From Alnus glutinosa (lineage: Eukaryota; Streptophyta; Magnoliopsida; Fagales; Betulaceae): DNA of 64,000 nt. Positions 45,575-56,132 of this stretch are shown piece after piece. The notes under the pieces were generated by a model. It saw only the letters and a list, made by a program, of their open reading frames with translations. It was not told the origin of the DNA and did not search any database. The translations under genes were made by a program, and so were the position numbers. The DNA lies in assembly GCF_958979055.1 (NCBI RefSeq), contig NC_084886.1:13006654-13070653 (forward strand), in the 5' to 3' direction. Every line of letters begins with the position of its first letter. Position 1 is the first letter of the stretch.

Positions 45575-46615
45575 TTCTTGTATTTGATAACACTGCAACT
45601 GAGATTCAGTATACATGGAGCAAGAAGCGTAAATTGGAAGATAAGGTGGACATAATGGAATCAGATGATGCAAACAGATCATCTAGGCGTGGACATAATG
45701 GAAAACATGAAGAAAACAGAGATATGATGTCCAGAGGAAGAGAGAGAGCAGTCCAAGCAGCCAAAATGTTGAAGCGTACAAGTCCTTTTTTCATGGGCAT
45801 CTTGCGCCCATATCATATACGAGAACAACGTCGTTTGGTGAGCCTAACTAGCTAGCTTTCTAATTCTACTTGATGAGATCTCATGTTTTTCCAAATATTA
45901 ATTTCAATCATTAATTATTTGTTGTGCAGTATGTGCCTGCTGGATTTGCTAAAAAGCATCTTATTGGGCATCCGTTTGTCTCGCTTAATTCAGACTAGTG
46001 ATGGAAAACAATGGCATGTCCAGTGCTCTCACTTTTGCGCTTCACGTTCAACATGTTATATCACGAATGGATGGGAAGAGTTTAGAAGGGACAATAGTTT
46101 AGAAGAAGGAGACGTGTGTGTCTTTGAGCTGATCAAGAGTAATCCTGTTGTGCTTTACGTCTCAATATTTCACGTGTCTGTCTGAGCAGCGAACTAATTA
46201 AATTTAATTATAACTTAATCCAAACTCTGAATCGATCGGCTGATTTTTGGTGTCTGGTTTTACCTTGAAATTGCCTGAAGGCCTAAGCTTTTGAGGTATG
46301 ACTGGATTTTGTGGGGACTAGTCAAGGTAAGTACGTAGTAGCAGTTGCCAACAGTTACGCTAGCTTTTGTATTATATATTATGAACTTTATTAGATGTAA
46401 TGACTCTAGATTTTTATATAAAGATGTCTGTTTAGTTAAAGCTCTCGTGTTCACTTGTCGTCGTTTTAGGAGGGTGAATTTGTGGTTTTAAAAGGAAAAG
46501 AACAAAGAACAAATAAAAAAGATACATGCTCATTTCGCTGCAGTTATTGTAGACTTGTAGTAGCTAGCTAGGGCCACGTAAAAGATGTAAATATTTCATT
46601 TTTGCCATTTTAATA

Positions 46616-46734
46616 TGGACAGAAATTTCTTACAACCGATTTTTTTAATAGCATTAATAAAAAAATATGTGCTTCTCACATGTTTAAAGAACACATGTCC
46701 TTTTTATATGTGGGTTGTAAGAAATTTTTGTCCA
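46616..46734. mobile_element. MITE, GGACAGAAATTTCTTACAACC ends
   Basis: The ends GGACAGAAATTTCTTACAAC and GTTGTAAGAAATTTTTGTCC are inverted repeats. A longer member of the family is at 54658-54853, sharing TTATATGTGGGTTGTA and the CTTCTCACATG words. Confidence 0.75.
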
Positions 46735-48037
46735 AAATATTGGGCAGGTCGTTATAACATTTTCAGCAGCTTCTTTATAATTCATTTTATTCTCTATATA
46801 TAGAAAAAATGCCAAAAAAATACTTATAACAGATATTATATCGATTCTTTAAGCATTGAAAAATGCTACAGTTCTAGCCAATGTGTAAGGAACCAAATGA
46901 GTTTTCCCATCTATTATTTTAATACAAAATATCTATCTCTCATCTCTCATCTCTCATCTCTGTCTTTTATATATTGGATATTGTGTTGAAATTTTGTGAA
47001 AAAAATGCGAGGGTAGCCTAGGTAGGTATGAGCTTATATTTGTGAAGAAAAAATATTCAATTGATATAAAGAAAGATAATTGAAGCTATTATGGAATGCA
47101 TTTGAATAGGAAAATAAAAAAAGTAGTTTTGTTCCTTAAATTTAAAGAAAATCAAAGAGAAGTTGCTGTAAATGCTCTTACATTTGCTATGTTAGGAATT
47201 GGCATCCTCTCATATCCTAATTTGAGAGATTTCGGACAGGTGATTATGAGAGATGACTTATGAGACCCACCTGACCTGATAAGTAGTTGGACAGCTAAAT
47301 TTTTATTTGATTAAATAACTCTTATAAGTAGTTTCTTACAATCATTTACTCGAATTTTTTTAAATTCAAATAAATAATTTAAAATTATCATAATCCTGTC
47401 CTCTGCAAGACAAGCGTTCCCTCACACGGTCACACCCGAGATTATCAGGAGGGTTAAGGCTACACGTGGCTTGAGCTTGGTGGATTCCTTTTCTTGGGCT
47501 CAACCTGTTCGAGCTTATTTGCAATACGGACATGAGTGGGCCCTGTAGGCTTAACTTAGGCCAGGGCCGGGCCCATAATTCAGGGAGTAACCAAAATGCT
47601 GAAGTTTCTAGCATATGATATATTAGCCTAAATAATAAAATATTGTACAAGATGCCAAATGTAAAGTTGTTGTATTAATTAGTTTTGTTCCTTAATTTTA
47701 AGGCGAGTTTCCTTTCTTTTCTTTTTTTTTTTTTTAAAGAAAGATATCAAGCAATTTTTTGTCTTCTCATTTCCTATATTTCTTTTTGTTATTTCTTATG
47801 AATTAATAGTATATATGCACTATGCAATTGTGTCACGGGCAGGTGATCCGATGTTATATATATATGTTTGAAGTCCAACAACTATATGATTACATGTGTC
47901 ATTCACGGGGTATTCAAAAAGTTTTATATTATTTTTTTTTAATAAAATTTTGAATCTCATTCATTAATCAAGAAATTAGAGCAGTTTGCTCTTAAAAAAA
48001 AAAAAAAAAAAACCCAATATGACATATACGCGTATGA

Positions 48038-48520
48038 GTAATTCTAAGAGTACATTAAGTGTTCATAAAAAATGAGGTGACTTTTAAAATCACTATTTTT
48101 TTAAAAGCCACCTTATTTTTTGATAAATACTTAATGTATTCCTAGAATTACGAGTAATTCTATTAGTACATTGAGTGTCCATCAAGTGTCCATAAAAAAT
48201 GAGGTGTCTTTTAAAATCACCATTTGATCAGAATCATTATTTGATTAATTACACGTCCAATGATGATTTTAAAAGCCACAACATTTTTTTTATGGACACT
48301 TAATATACTAATAGAATTACTCTACACGTAAGTATTCGAGTTTTATGAGTTGAGGTAGGGAAAAAGAGTAATTCTAATAATACACAAATTGTCCATCAAG
48401 TGTTCATTAAAAAATGAGGTGGCTTTTAAAATTACTATTTGATCAAAATCATCATTTGATCAATCACATACCCAATAGTGATTTTAAATGCCACATTGTT
48501 TTTTAAATAAAAAAATGAGA
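48038..48520. mobile_element. Cluster of three related MITEs, GAGTAATTCTANNAGTACA ends
   Basis: Three head-to-tail members lie at 48038-48151, 48152-48322 and 48366-48520. The second is the most complete: GAGTAATTCTATTAGTACAT at its left end and the inverse ATACTAATAGAATTACTC at its right, with inner words AAAAAATGAGGTGTCTTTTA and TTTTAAAAGCCACAACATTT. The first is shortened and the third lacks its right end. A similar but distinct hairpin is at 55963-56132. Confidence 0.75.
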
Positions 48521-48998
48521 TTATTGCCCTGCATCAGTGTCATACGAGGAAGATGCAATCCATCCATTTTATTATGTATTTATTTTTCTATTTCGTTAAA
48601 CAAACTCAAAAAAATAAAAAAGAAAAAAGAAAAAGAAAAAGAAAGCTAAGAGTAAGAGAGATATATATGGACCAGGATCGTCTATAATTACCTGCCTAAA
48701 TTCTTTTAAATTCGAACAAATAATTGTAAACGATCGTTATCCTGTTTTCGTAAGAATAAGGAAAAGAAGTATTAAAGTGATCGCACAAATTAATCATAAA
48801 GTATCCATGTACATATCAGATTGAGAAATTATATTTTTACATCTTCTATACATATTTTGTACATCTCATTTTTAAATTTACCTTTGGATTTATGGAACCT
48901 ATATTGGACTCCATAAATTCAAGAGTAGATTTGAAACTTGATTATATGTAGATGTATATGTGATGTATAGGAGATGTAAGTGTATTATCTCTCTATCA

Positions 48999-49211
48999 GA
49001 TTAAGATCGTCTACAATTATTTTTTTGAATTTGATAGAATTTGGGAAGGTGATTGTGAGAGATCACTTATGGGATTCACTTGACCAAATAAAAATTGAGC
49101 TACCCAACTACTTATCCAGTTAGGTGAGTCTTATAAGTGGTCTCTCACAATCATTTATCCAAATTCTCTTAAATTCATACAAATATTTATAATTTATAGG
49201 CGATCCTAATC
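48999..49211. mobile_element. MITE, GATTAAGATCGTCTACAATTAT ends
   Basis: The left end GATTAAGATCGTCTACAATT and right end ATTTATAGGCGATCCTAATC are inverted. So are the inner words GATTGTGAGAGATCACTTAT and ATAAGTGGTCTCTCACAATC. A decayed relative is at 47215-47360, and a very short hairpin with the same outer ends is at 48670-48745. Confidence 0.7.
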
Positions 49212-49586
49212 CATAAAAAGGAGTCATTTTCTACCGGTAATGAATACTATATATATCTTACTGATTTCTGCAGAGTTCGTGAACCATTTGGTACCAAATT
49301 TATTGAAAGTCCGAAATTACTTTGAAGAACATTAATTGACAGTGAATTGATGCGTCCTACCATAGGATAATAATACACAAATATAGTGAGAACTGGTTAA
49401 CAACTAATGTGATCAACGGTCTATTCAATTTCGAGAAGCACAATTAAAAAAAGAAGAAGCTAGGGATCATATATTATTATAGACAAAAATCATCCAACTA
49501 GTTGAATGCCTTTTGAGGTCCTTTTAGGGCATTGCCGAACGAGACATGCTATATGTACCAAATTTTTTACAAATGAAGCTTTACAA

Positions 49587-50003
49587 ACGGACGTGGTATT
49601 CTACATAAGACGAAACGGACGTGGTATTCTACATAAGACGAAAATGCCTTTTAAATTCAAAAAAAGCTACAGCCCAAGAAATGCCGATCCCGTCGATCTA
49701 CCCGAACCCAGCAACGTCGGAAAACTCCAGACAGCACTTTCGCCGGTCATCCAGCCACAACCCCGACCCCTCGACGATCGGCGACCCTCCGACAGAGATG
49801 GCGACATGGAATCCGGCCGGTCTATTGTTTCTCTCTCTCTTTTTCTGTTGAACGGTGGATTTTTTTTGAGAGATCTGGTCAGATCTCTCAAACCCATGCC
49901 GGTGTGCGTGGGTTTTCGGCCAAAAATCCACACACACATTGGCATAGGTTGGTGGGTCGGGATGCGACAGCGACATGGAATCCGGTCGGTCTCTGGTTCT
50001 TGA
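49587..50003. repeat. GC-rich insert with direct and tandem repeats before the SPH array
   Basis: A 28-bp unit (ACGGACGTGGTATTCTACAT and on) is perfectly duplicated in tandem at 49587 and 49615. A 31-bp phrase starting GCGACATGGAATCCGG is found at 49801 and 49970. A palindrome GAGAGATCTGGTCAGATCTC sits near 49870. Base composition is much richer in G+C than the flanks. The overlapping frames on both strands look like a byproduct of this composition. It may be a captured gene fragment or part of an unrecognised transposon. Confidence 0.5.
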
Positions 50004-52640
50004 TAGATTAATGTGCATGATTGAATCTTGGGAATTATTTATTTGAAAGGTATTTCATGTTTGGCAAGTTTTTGATTCGATATGATTTTTGTTTATATCA
50101 AATGCTTAATTATTTTGTTTGATATGTTATGATTCGAGAATATAAAGAATATATACTTAATTTCTCTTAACATGTCATTAAAATCAAATTTTCAATCAAA
50201 CTCCATCTCAATCGATTTTATTAATTTTTAATTAGTGCACCTCGTTGAGTTAAAAATAATATATATCTCAAGAAAAGTAAAAGAATGACATGCATGGATC
50301 ATTGAAGCCATAGTGCTTTTCCTATTAATTTTTCTTTTTAACTTCATTTTAATTAATTTAGTTAATTAAAGCTATCTAGCTAAAGATCACAGATTACAAC
50401 AGAAACGCTTAAAAGAGCATATTTGTTATTGGAATACGTATGGAATTATCAAATTTAAATCTATAATATAACCGATCGAACACCATTTTTAAAGTAAATA
50501 AACTAGGTATTCGCTAGGAGAATATGTACTAATTAAATTAGCAAATGTAAATCTAATATAACTAAACACCCTTTTTTTTTAGTAAGTAAACTAGCTAGGT
50601 TGATTAATTCGGTCATATTTCCTTCAGAAAGTATACGTTGACGTCGATCAACAATATTTGTCTATGAGATATATTATTGTTGTGCAAAATTGTTATGCAG
50701 GCTAACATATCTCTTCCGCTTGTATGTACAACTCGGGGAGATAGATCATATATGATTTCAAAGTCACTCAGATTTCTCTTATACATATATACAAACAAAC
50801 ATGATTTCGTTCAGTAGAAATGTAATGCTGCTTCTGATGTGGATTGTGTTGTTTATAAATGGGTTTGATATTGTCGTTGCAGGATGGGGGATTAAACATA
50901 CCCAACTAACCGTCACGATCAACAATGATGTAGGTAATGGCTCGGATCTTTACCTTGCCTGCAAATCAGCGAGCGACGATCTTGGAAAGCACACACTGAA
51001 GCCAACAGAAACCTTCTCGTTCAGCTTTAAACCAAACTTTTGGGGGACTACACTATTCTTCTGCAGATTTATGTGGAAAGATGTCGACAAATGGTTTAAC
51101 ATCTACGATTATAGTAGAGACAAGAGAAAGGGCCCTCATTACAATTGGAAAATTGGACCTAATGGTGCATGTCTACAAAACAACGGGACCAACGAATATA
51201 CTTGTATGGAGTTTAATTAAAATCATATTAATGTAAAAAGAAATATTCTGAAAAATCACCTGCTCCTGTATGTATGATTAGAATTAAGCATTCCAAAATT
51301 AAGATCTCTTCATGTAACCATATTATGTAATTTGTGAAATAAAGCATAAACTAATTAATATGTTATGTAATATTGTACGTAGACGATACGGGCTCGTGTT
51401 CTAATGCATGTTTTTTAGGATTTCTTAATTTTTAACATTTTAAAAGAAAAATAAAATAAAATAAAAAGTATTAACAAATAATTCAACACATAAAACACTC
51501 AAACCTGTACTGCGGGCTCGTGTCGGATTCCGATAGTGTCGAGACATGGGTATAAGCAGGCCAGGGTGGAACTGCCCCTGACCTTAGGGAATAGAAGTCT
51601 TTTCAAAAATTTTAAAAACCTCTAAATTTTTTAAACATTATCCTAAATTTTATGTTTTTTTATGAGTCCGGTCACCCAAAATTAATTTTTTACCCTCAAA
51701 GATCTTCATTTTTTTAGTTACGTCCCCCCATATCTCAAATCCTGGTTTTGCTCGGCCTAAGTATAAGATTATATAAGTTAATTATAACCCGACCTATTTA
51801 ATTAAATGGGTCATGAAAACCCTCAAACCTAGCCCTCTTATAACCATTTTAATTCAATGTCCAATGTGGGGAGTGGTGCGTTACATTGGGATAAGGATTA
51901 GTTGGTGGATCCTAAGTTGCACCTCTACGCTTGGCAGATTCCGCTTTGGTGGGACTAGTCCGATCGAGGTACTGCCGTGCCATAAAAGATGAACCTGATA
52001 TCCTGATAAAAGAAAAAAGATATCGGCTATAATAACTAAAAATATATGATTAATTAGAGCCTACGCGTTGAGGTGCTTAGTTTAAGGAGCCCAATTAAAT
52101 TAGGAAAAGAAAATGCATTTAAATAACTAAATAACATGTTTTAATTTTTTGATGGGGGATGCTTTGACAATAAACATGGCTTGGTATTAATGTATGCTAA
52201 AATATAAAATTTTACAAGAATATATGGTTCCATTCTTTAGGATTACATACTCATTCCATCCAATTCTTCAAGATCTTAAAGGACGAAAGAGGTTTCTTTT
52301 GAACTATAGCTCATTGAAAATTTGTTTCATATCATTGAAATGAGATTGGTAGGAGATGAGTATGAGATGGTTTTATATAATTTTCCGATCCTATCAATTA
52401 ATATAGAAATCCATCAACAGGAAAAGAAAAGGAGTTGGATTATTCCTGTAGTCTATTATTCATCATTATGTTACGTACAAACCCCAAAAGAAGCCATCGT
52501 ACGTTCATCATTTTTTAATTAGAGAATTAGAACATATAAAGTAATCAAATCAATGAGCCATAGCATGTGAGTTCAATAATCTTTTTGCTCCGCCAGGAAG
52601 AGGGTCATCAACTCCTGCCACTAAAATGAAGGTACTCCAA
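50003..52640 (+). repeat. Repeat unit 1 of the SPH segmental array
   Basis: Upstream (50010-50260) it matches unit 3 at 60233-60460 (GTGCATGATTGAAT..TTGGGAATTATTTA, TATGTTATGATTCGAGAA). Downstream (51270-52330) it matches units 2 and 3 (TAAACTAATTAATATGTTA, TAACCATTTTAATTCAATGT, ATATAAAATTTTACAAGAAT). Compared with units 2 and 3 it lacks about 260 bases just after 50365, between two AGTTAATTAA-like words. Its last part (52340-52400) preserves the empty site of the MITE found in unit 3 at 63484. Confidence 0.75.
50801..51220 (+). CDS. S-protein homologue (plant self-incompatibility S1 family), copy 1
   Basis: Single-exon frame of 139 residues. The start MISFSRNVMLLLMWIVLFIN is followed by GFDIVVA, a clear signal peptide (cleavage probably near residue 27), so a secreted product of about 112 residues is expected. 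The mature part has the family plan: beta-strand TVTINNDVG, LACKSASDDLGKHTLKP, FSFSFKPNFWGTTLFFCRF, KWFNIYDYSRDK and a tail with GACLQNN and YTCMEF. Four cysteines (CKS, CRF, ACL, TCM) match the usual SPH disulfide set. The founder, poppy S1/PrsS, is the pistil determinant that stops incompatible pollen; most dicot SPH genes have unknown roles, often in reproductive tissue. This is the first of three copies, all on the plus strand. A TTGAC word lies about 160 bases upstream in copies 1 and 2. Confidence 0.92.
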   Translation: MISFSRNVMLLLMWIVLFINGFDIVVAGWGIKHTQLTVTINNDVGNGSDLYLACKSASDDLGKHTLKPTETFSFSFKPNFWGTTLFFCRFMWKDVDKWFNIYDYSRDKRKGPHYNWKIGPNGACLQNNGTNEYTCMEFN

Positions 52641-52993
52641 TATTGCTCCACTTTTTAACTCCATTATCTCAAGAAAAAGTAAAAGAATTAACGTTAGGTG
52701 AATCATTGAAGCCCTAGTGCTTTTCCTATTAATTTTTCTTTTTAACTCCTTTCTAATTAATTTAGTTCAGTTAATTCAATCACGTACTCCATTGCTCCAC
52801 TTTTTAACTCTATTATTTTTTTCCCCTGCACGATAATAGAAAGTTTACTTGAGTGTCTACCATTCTCTGTGCAGCACCCAATGCTACAAAGCATTGCAAA
52901 ACAAACACCAGAAAATTTGTCTCGGTGTAATTCGCTTGACATTTGCTGTGTTGTTTGGGCGCCAAGAAAGTTTCCATTTTTTGTAGTGAAGCC

Positions 52994-54952
52994 TAAAAGA
53001 AAACATACTCGAATGAAAAAATAAAGACAATAGCGGAAGTAATAAAATGAAGACAAGAAATTTAAGTAGTTCGGTCTATGACCTACGTTCACAGGGTAAA
53101 GCCCAAAGGGCTACATTGTTGCTCTTATTACTTGATTATTTTACAATACAAAATACTCCTATTTATAGGAGAATTGTGATAGGTAAGAATGGTAATTGAA
53201 ATTGATTGGTTTGATTACCATCAAACTTAATTACAATCAACCTTATAAAAAAGAAGAAATGTACATGCAACATCAATATAATATATTTCTTTTTAATATA
53301 GGAAATATATTCTTTAACATCTCATAATGCATGGAGAATATATTCTCTAACATTCCCCGGCAAACTTAAGGTGGAAGAATCTAAAATCTTGAGTTTGATT
53401 TTTCTTCTCTCTCTGAAGATGGCTGGAAGCGGTGAAGAATGGAAATTTGCTGGAGATGGTAGTCGCGGTGACTAGAGTTAGGCCTTCAAAATATGGCTAA
53501 CGATGGGCCAAAAAGAAAGCCAACTGTGGGCACTAAATGGGCTGGGTTTCGAGGTTTTAAGTAATACCTTAAAGGCCAAACACATAATGAGTTATTTATG
53601 GGCCAGAAAAAAAGAGCTAATTGTGGGCTGAAATAGGCATGGGTTTTAGGTAATACCTCAAATGCCAAAAAGATGGCAACTTGACCTCTTTTATTTATTT
53701 ATTTTATTAATGTTTTTTTTTTGCTTTTTTTTTTTTGCTGGGTTAGGTATAACCCAAAATGAATAAAATATTCTTCTTTTCTCTCTCTCTCTCTCTCTCT
53801 CTCTCCAATCGTAACTAGGAATACAAGGTAGAAGTATTTCACATGCGGAAATTCAAAGAAACAAAGCTGAGAATAAGAGAAAGTGAACGATTTGCAATTG
53901 CAAATTCTAAATGTTTGTTCACAACAAAAGAATCTTATGATATTGTCAAAGATTCTCAAAAGAAAAGAAGAGAACAGCCTATTTCATATTGCCTTGCCGT
54001 ATGATATAGTGTGTAAAATCATAGAGAAGGTCATGAAAGAAAAGATAAAGAAATAGAAAATAAAGCATTTTGCCTTGCCATATGATATAATAGGAAAATC
54101 ATAGACAAACCATGAGAGAAAAGAGACGAAGCATAAGGAAATAAAGAAAACAACGATGGTGAAAAACCAAAAATGAAGGATCTAAGATAGAGATGATAGA
54201 AGCATGAAAAGGTAGGAAAAATAATAAAACAAAAAAAAAAAAAATTACACAAGACAATTTTGGATCGAAACATAGAGATAAAAGGAAACACCGAGATAAA
54301 AGAAAACGAAAAAATTCATAGGACTATTGGATCGAACACTGGTGTTAGCCTATTGCTCTGATACCATGAAAGAAAAGATAAATATATAGGAAAAATAAAG
54401 ATAATAGCAGAAATAATAAAATGGAGACAAGAGAATTTTGCGTTGTTCGGTCTATAACCTACGTCTACAAGGTAAAGCCCAAAGGACTACACTGTTGCTC
54501 TTATTGTTTGATTATTTTACAATACAAAATACTCATATTTATAGGAAAATTGAGATTGGTGAGAATGGTAATCAAATTTCATTGATTTGATTACCATCAA
54601 ACCTAATTACAATCAACCTTATAAAAGGGAAATAATGTACAATATCAATATAATATAGGACATAAATTTCTTACAGCCCACATATATATAAAAGTGACAT
54701 GTGTTCTTTAAGCATGTGAGAATCATTTGTTTTTTTTATTAATGCTATTAAAAATGCATGTGAGAAGCACATGTTATTAAAAAAACATGTGATTCTCACA
54801 TGCTTAAAGGACACTTGTCACTTTTATATGTGGGTTGTAGAAAATTTCTGTCCTATAATACATTTCTTTTCAATATAAGAAATATATTCTTTAATATTCT
54901 GAAAATATATTCTCTAACATCCCTTAATATATGGAGGATATATTCTCTAACA
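52994..54952 (-). mobile_element. Copia-like non-autonomous LTR element in SPH unit 2 (minus orientation)
   Basis: Read on the minus strand, the LTR at 54952-54367 starts TGTTAGAGAATATAT, ends CTTTTCTTTCA and is followed at once by TGGTATCAGAGC, the initiator-Met-tRNA primer site typical of Ty1/copia elements. The other LTR is 53352-52994, and a purine-rich GCCGGGGAA precedes it. Flanks AAGCC (52989-52993) and AAGCA (54953-54957) are a one-mismatch target duplication. Unit 3 has the uninterrupted site (GTGAAGCCACGTTAG). The 1-kb interior has no polyprotein. A MITE is nested in the 54.4-54.9-kb LTR. LTR divergence looks much greater than in the element at 43.4 kb, so this one is older. Confidence 0.88.
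54658..54853. mobile_element. MITE nested in the copia-like LTR
   Basis: Inverted ends GGACATAAATTTCTTACAGC and GTTGTAGAAAATTTCTGTCC. The inner palindromic words CATGTGAGAATCA and TGATTCTCACATG are also present. The flanks TATAATA on both sides look like a 7-8-bp duplication (hAT-like). The sister LTR at 52994-53352 shows the empty site. Confidence 0.85.
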
Positions 54953-55394
54953 AAGCAACATTAGGTAAATAGTTAATTAAAGCTGTCTAAAGAAAAAGAT
55001 CTAGAAACGCTTAAAAGAGCGCGCGTATTTGTTATTGGAATATGTATTGAATTAGCAAATCTAAATCTAATATTACTGAACACCCTTTTTTTAATTAGTA
55101 AATAAACTAGGTATTTGCTAGGAAAATATACACGTATTAAATTAGCAAATGTAAATCTAATCCAACTGAAAACCCTTTTTTTTAGTAAGTTAACTAGGTT
55201 GAGTCGTTCATATTTCTTTCAAAAAATATAAGTTGACGTCTTCTTAATCGCCTGACAAGGATCCTCTCTATTTAGTGTAAAAGTGATGATGTAATTGTCT
55301 TTTCACATTCATGCATATCAGTTCAATCGGGGAGATCATATATATATATATGATATATATCAAAGTCACTCAGATTTCTCTTATACAAACAAAC

Positions 55395-55856
55395 ATGATC
55401 TCATTCAGTAGAAGTGTAATGCTGCTTCTGATGTGGATTGTGTTGTTTATGAATGGGTTTGATATTTTCGTTGCAGGATTCGGGAAACATAGGCGAGTAA
55501 CCGTCAACATCACCAATAATGTAGGCACTGGCTTGGATCTTAGCGTTGCCTGCAAATCACGGAACGACGATCTTGGAAAGCACGCACTGAAACCAGCAGA
55601 ATCCTTCTGATTCAGCTTTAAACCAAACTTTTGGGGTACGGCACTATACTTCTGCAGATTTCTGTGGAAAGATGCAGACAAATGGTTTAACATCTACATA
55701 TATGGTAGAGACAAGGGAAAGGGCCCTAATTACCATTGGTATATTACACCTAATGGTTCATGTATAACATACACGGGGGACCAGTTTCAAGAGTGTATGA
55801 ACTATACTGAAAAATCACCTGCTCCTGCATACATGATTACAAGCATTCAAAGGTAA
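55395..55856 (+). pseudogene. S-protein homologue, copy 2, with premature stop
   Basis: The start MISFSRSVMLLLMWIVLFMN and the signal peptide are as in the other copies. The frame then runs through VTVNITNNVG and CKSRNDDLGKHALKPAESF to a TGA at 55608-55610 (codon 72), where the intact copies have serine or leucine. Beyond it the same frame stays open and still reads as SPH (FSFKPNFWGTALYFCRFLWK, KWFNIYIYGRDKGKG, GSCITYTG), to TAA at 55854-55856. A deletion has removed the normal stop and joined the frame to former 3' untranslated sequence, adding about 15 residues (EKSPAPAYMITSIQR). A 71-residue secreted fragment would be made if it is translated; no known role. Confidence 0.85.
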
Positions 55857-55962
55857 GAGCTCTTCATGTACCATATTATATATTGTGAAATAAAGCGTAA
55901 ACTAATTAATATGTTACGTCATGCAGACGTTATGGGCTCGTGTGCTAATGCATGCTTTTTAG

Positions 55963-56132
55963 GAGTAATGTTACACATAATCCCATTTCTCCATATCCTT
56001 AGATGGCTTTTAAAATCATCATTGACTTTGATATGGATATTTATTGGATTTTAATCCAATGATAGTTTTAAAAGCCACCTAAGAGTGTGGAAAAATGGGT
56101 GTGAAGAAGTGGGAGTGTGTGTAACATTACTC
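55963..56132. mobile_element. MITE, GAGTAATGTTACACA ends
   Basis: The ends GAGTAATGTTACACATAATC and GTGTGTAACATTACTC are inverted repeats. The inner words TTAGATGGCTTTTAAAATCA and TTTTAAAAGCCACCTAAGAG also mirror each other. It is missing from the matching position of units 1 and 3, so it arrived after the duplication. Confidence 0.8.

Larger units (their letters stand above)
43224..46185 (+). pseudogene. REM-type double-B3 transcription factor gene, broken
   Basis: The first piece (43224-43445, after TTGGTGGCTGCAG) encodes a B3 domain: RIPEKFVREFGDELSDVATL, VPNNGHFWQVGLEK, IWFQNGWQDF, then GYFLVFRYEESSKFHVL. The frame resumes after the transposon at 45580 with a charged linker (SKKRKLEDKVDIMESDD) to a donor at 45838. 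After an acceptor at 45929 a second B3 domain starts YVPAGFAKKHLIGHPFVS and then, in another frame, TSDGKQWHVQCSHF through GDVCVFELI to TGA at 46185. B3 domains of this REM/VRN1 class bind DNA in reproductive tissues. Two lesions are seen: a 2.1-kb LTR element in the first domain's last strand, and a one-base shift between VSL and TSDGKQW. No start exon was found. The surviving frame suggests recent loss. Confidence 0.85.
46186..50000. other. Gene-free, MITE-dense stretch between the B3 pseudogene and the SPH array
   Basis: Contains MITEs at 46616-46734, 47215-47360 (half-decayed member of the 48999 family), 48038-48151, 48152-48322, 48366-48520, 48670-48745 (short hairpin) and 48999-49211. 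Also present are an (ATCTCTC)n tract at about 46931-46962 and a GC-rich insert (49587-50003). No gene is supported. Confidence 0.6.

Noticed and set aside
49506..50003. 165-codon frame ending in the GC-rich insert
   Set aside because: Contains tandem duplications and runs over repeats; equally long frames exist on the other strand.
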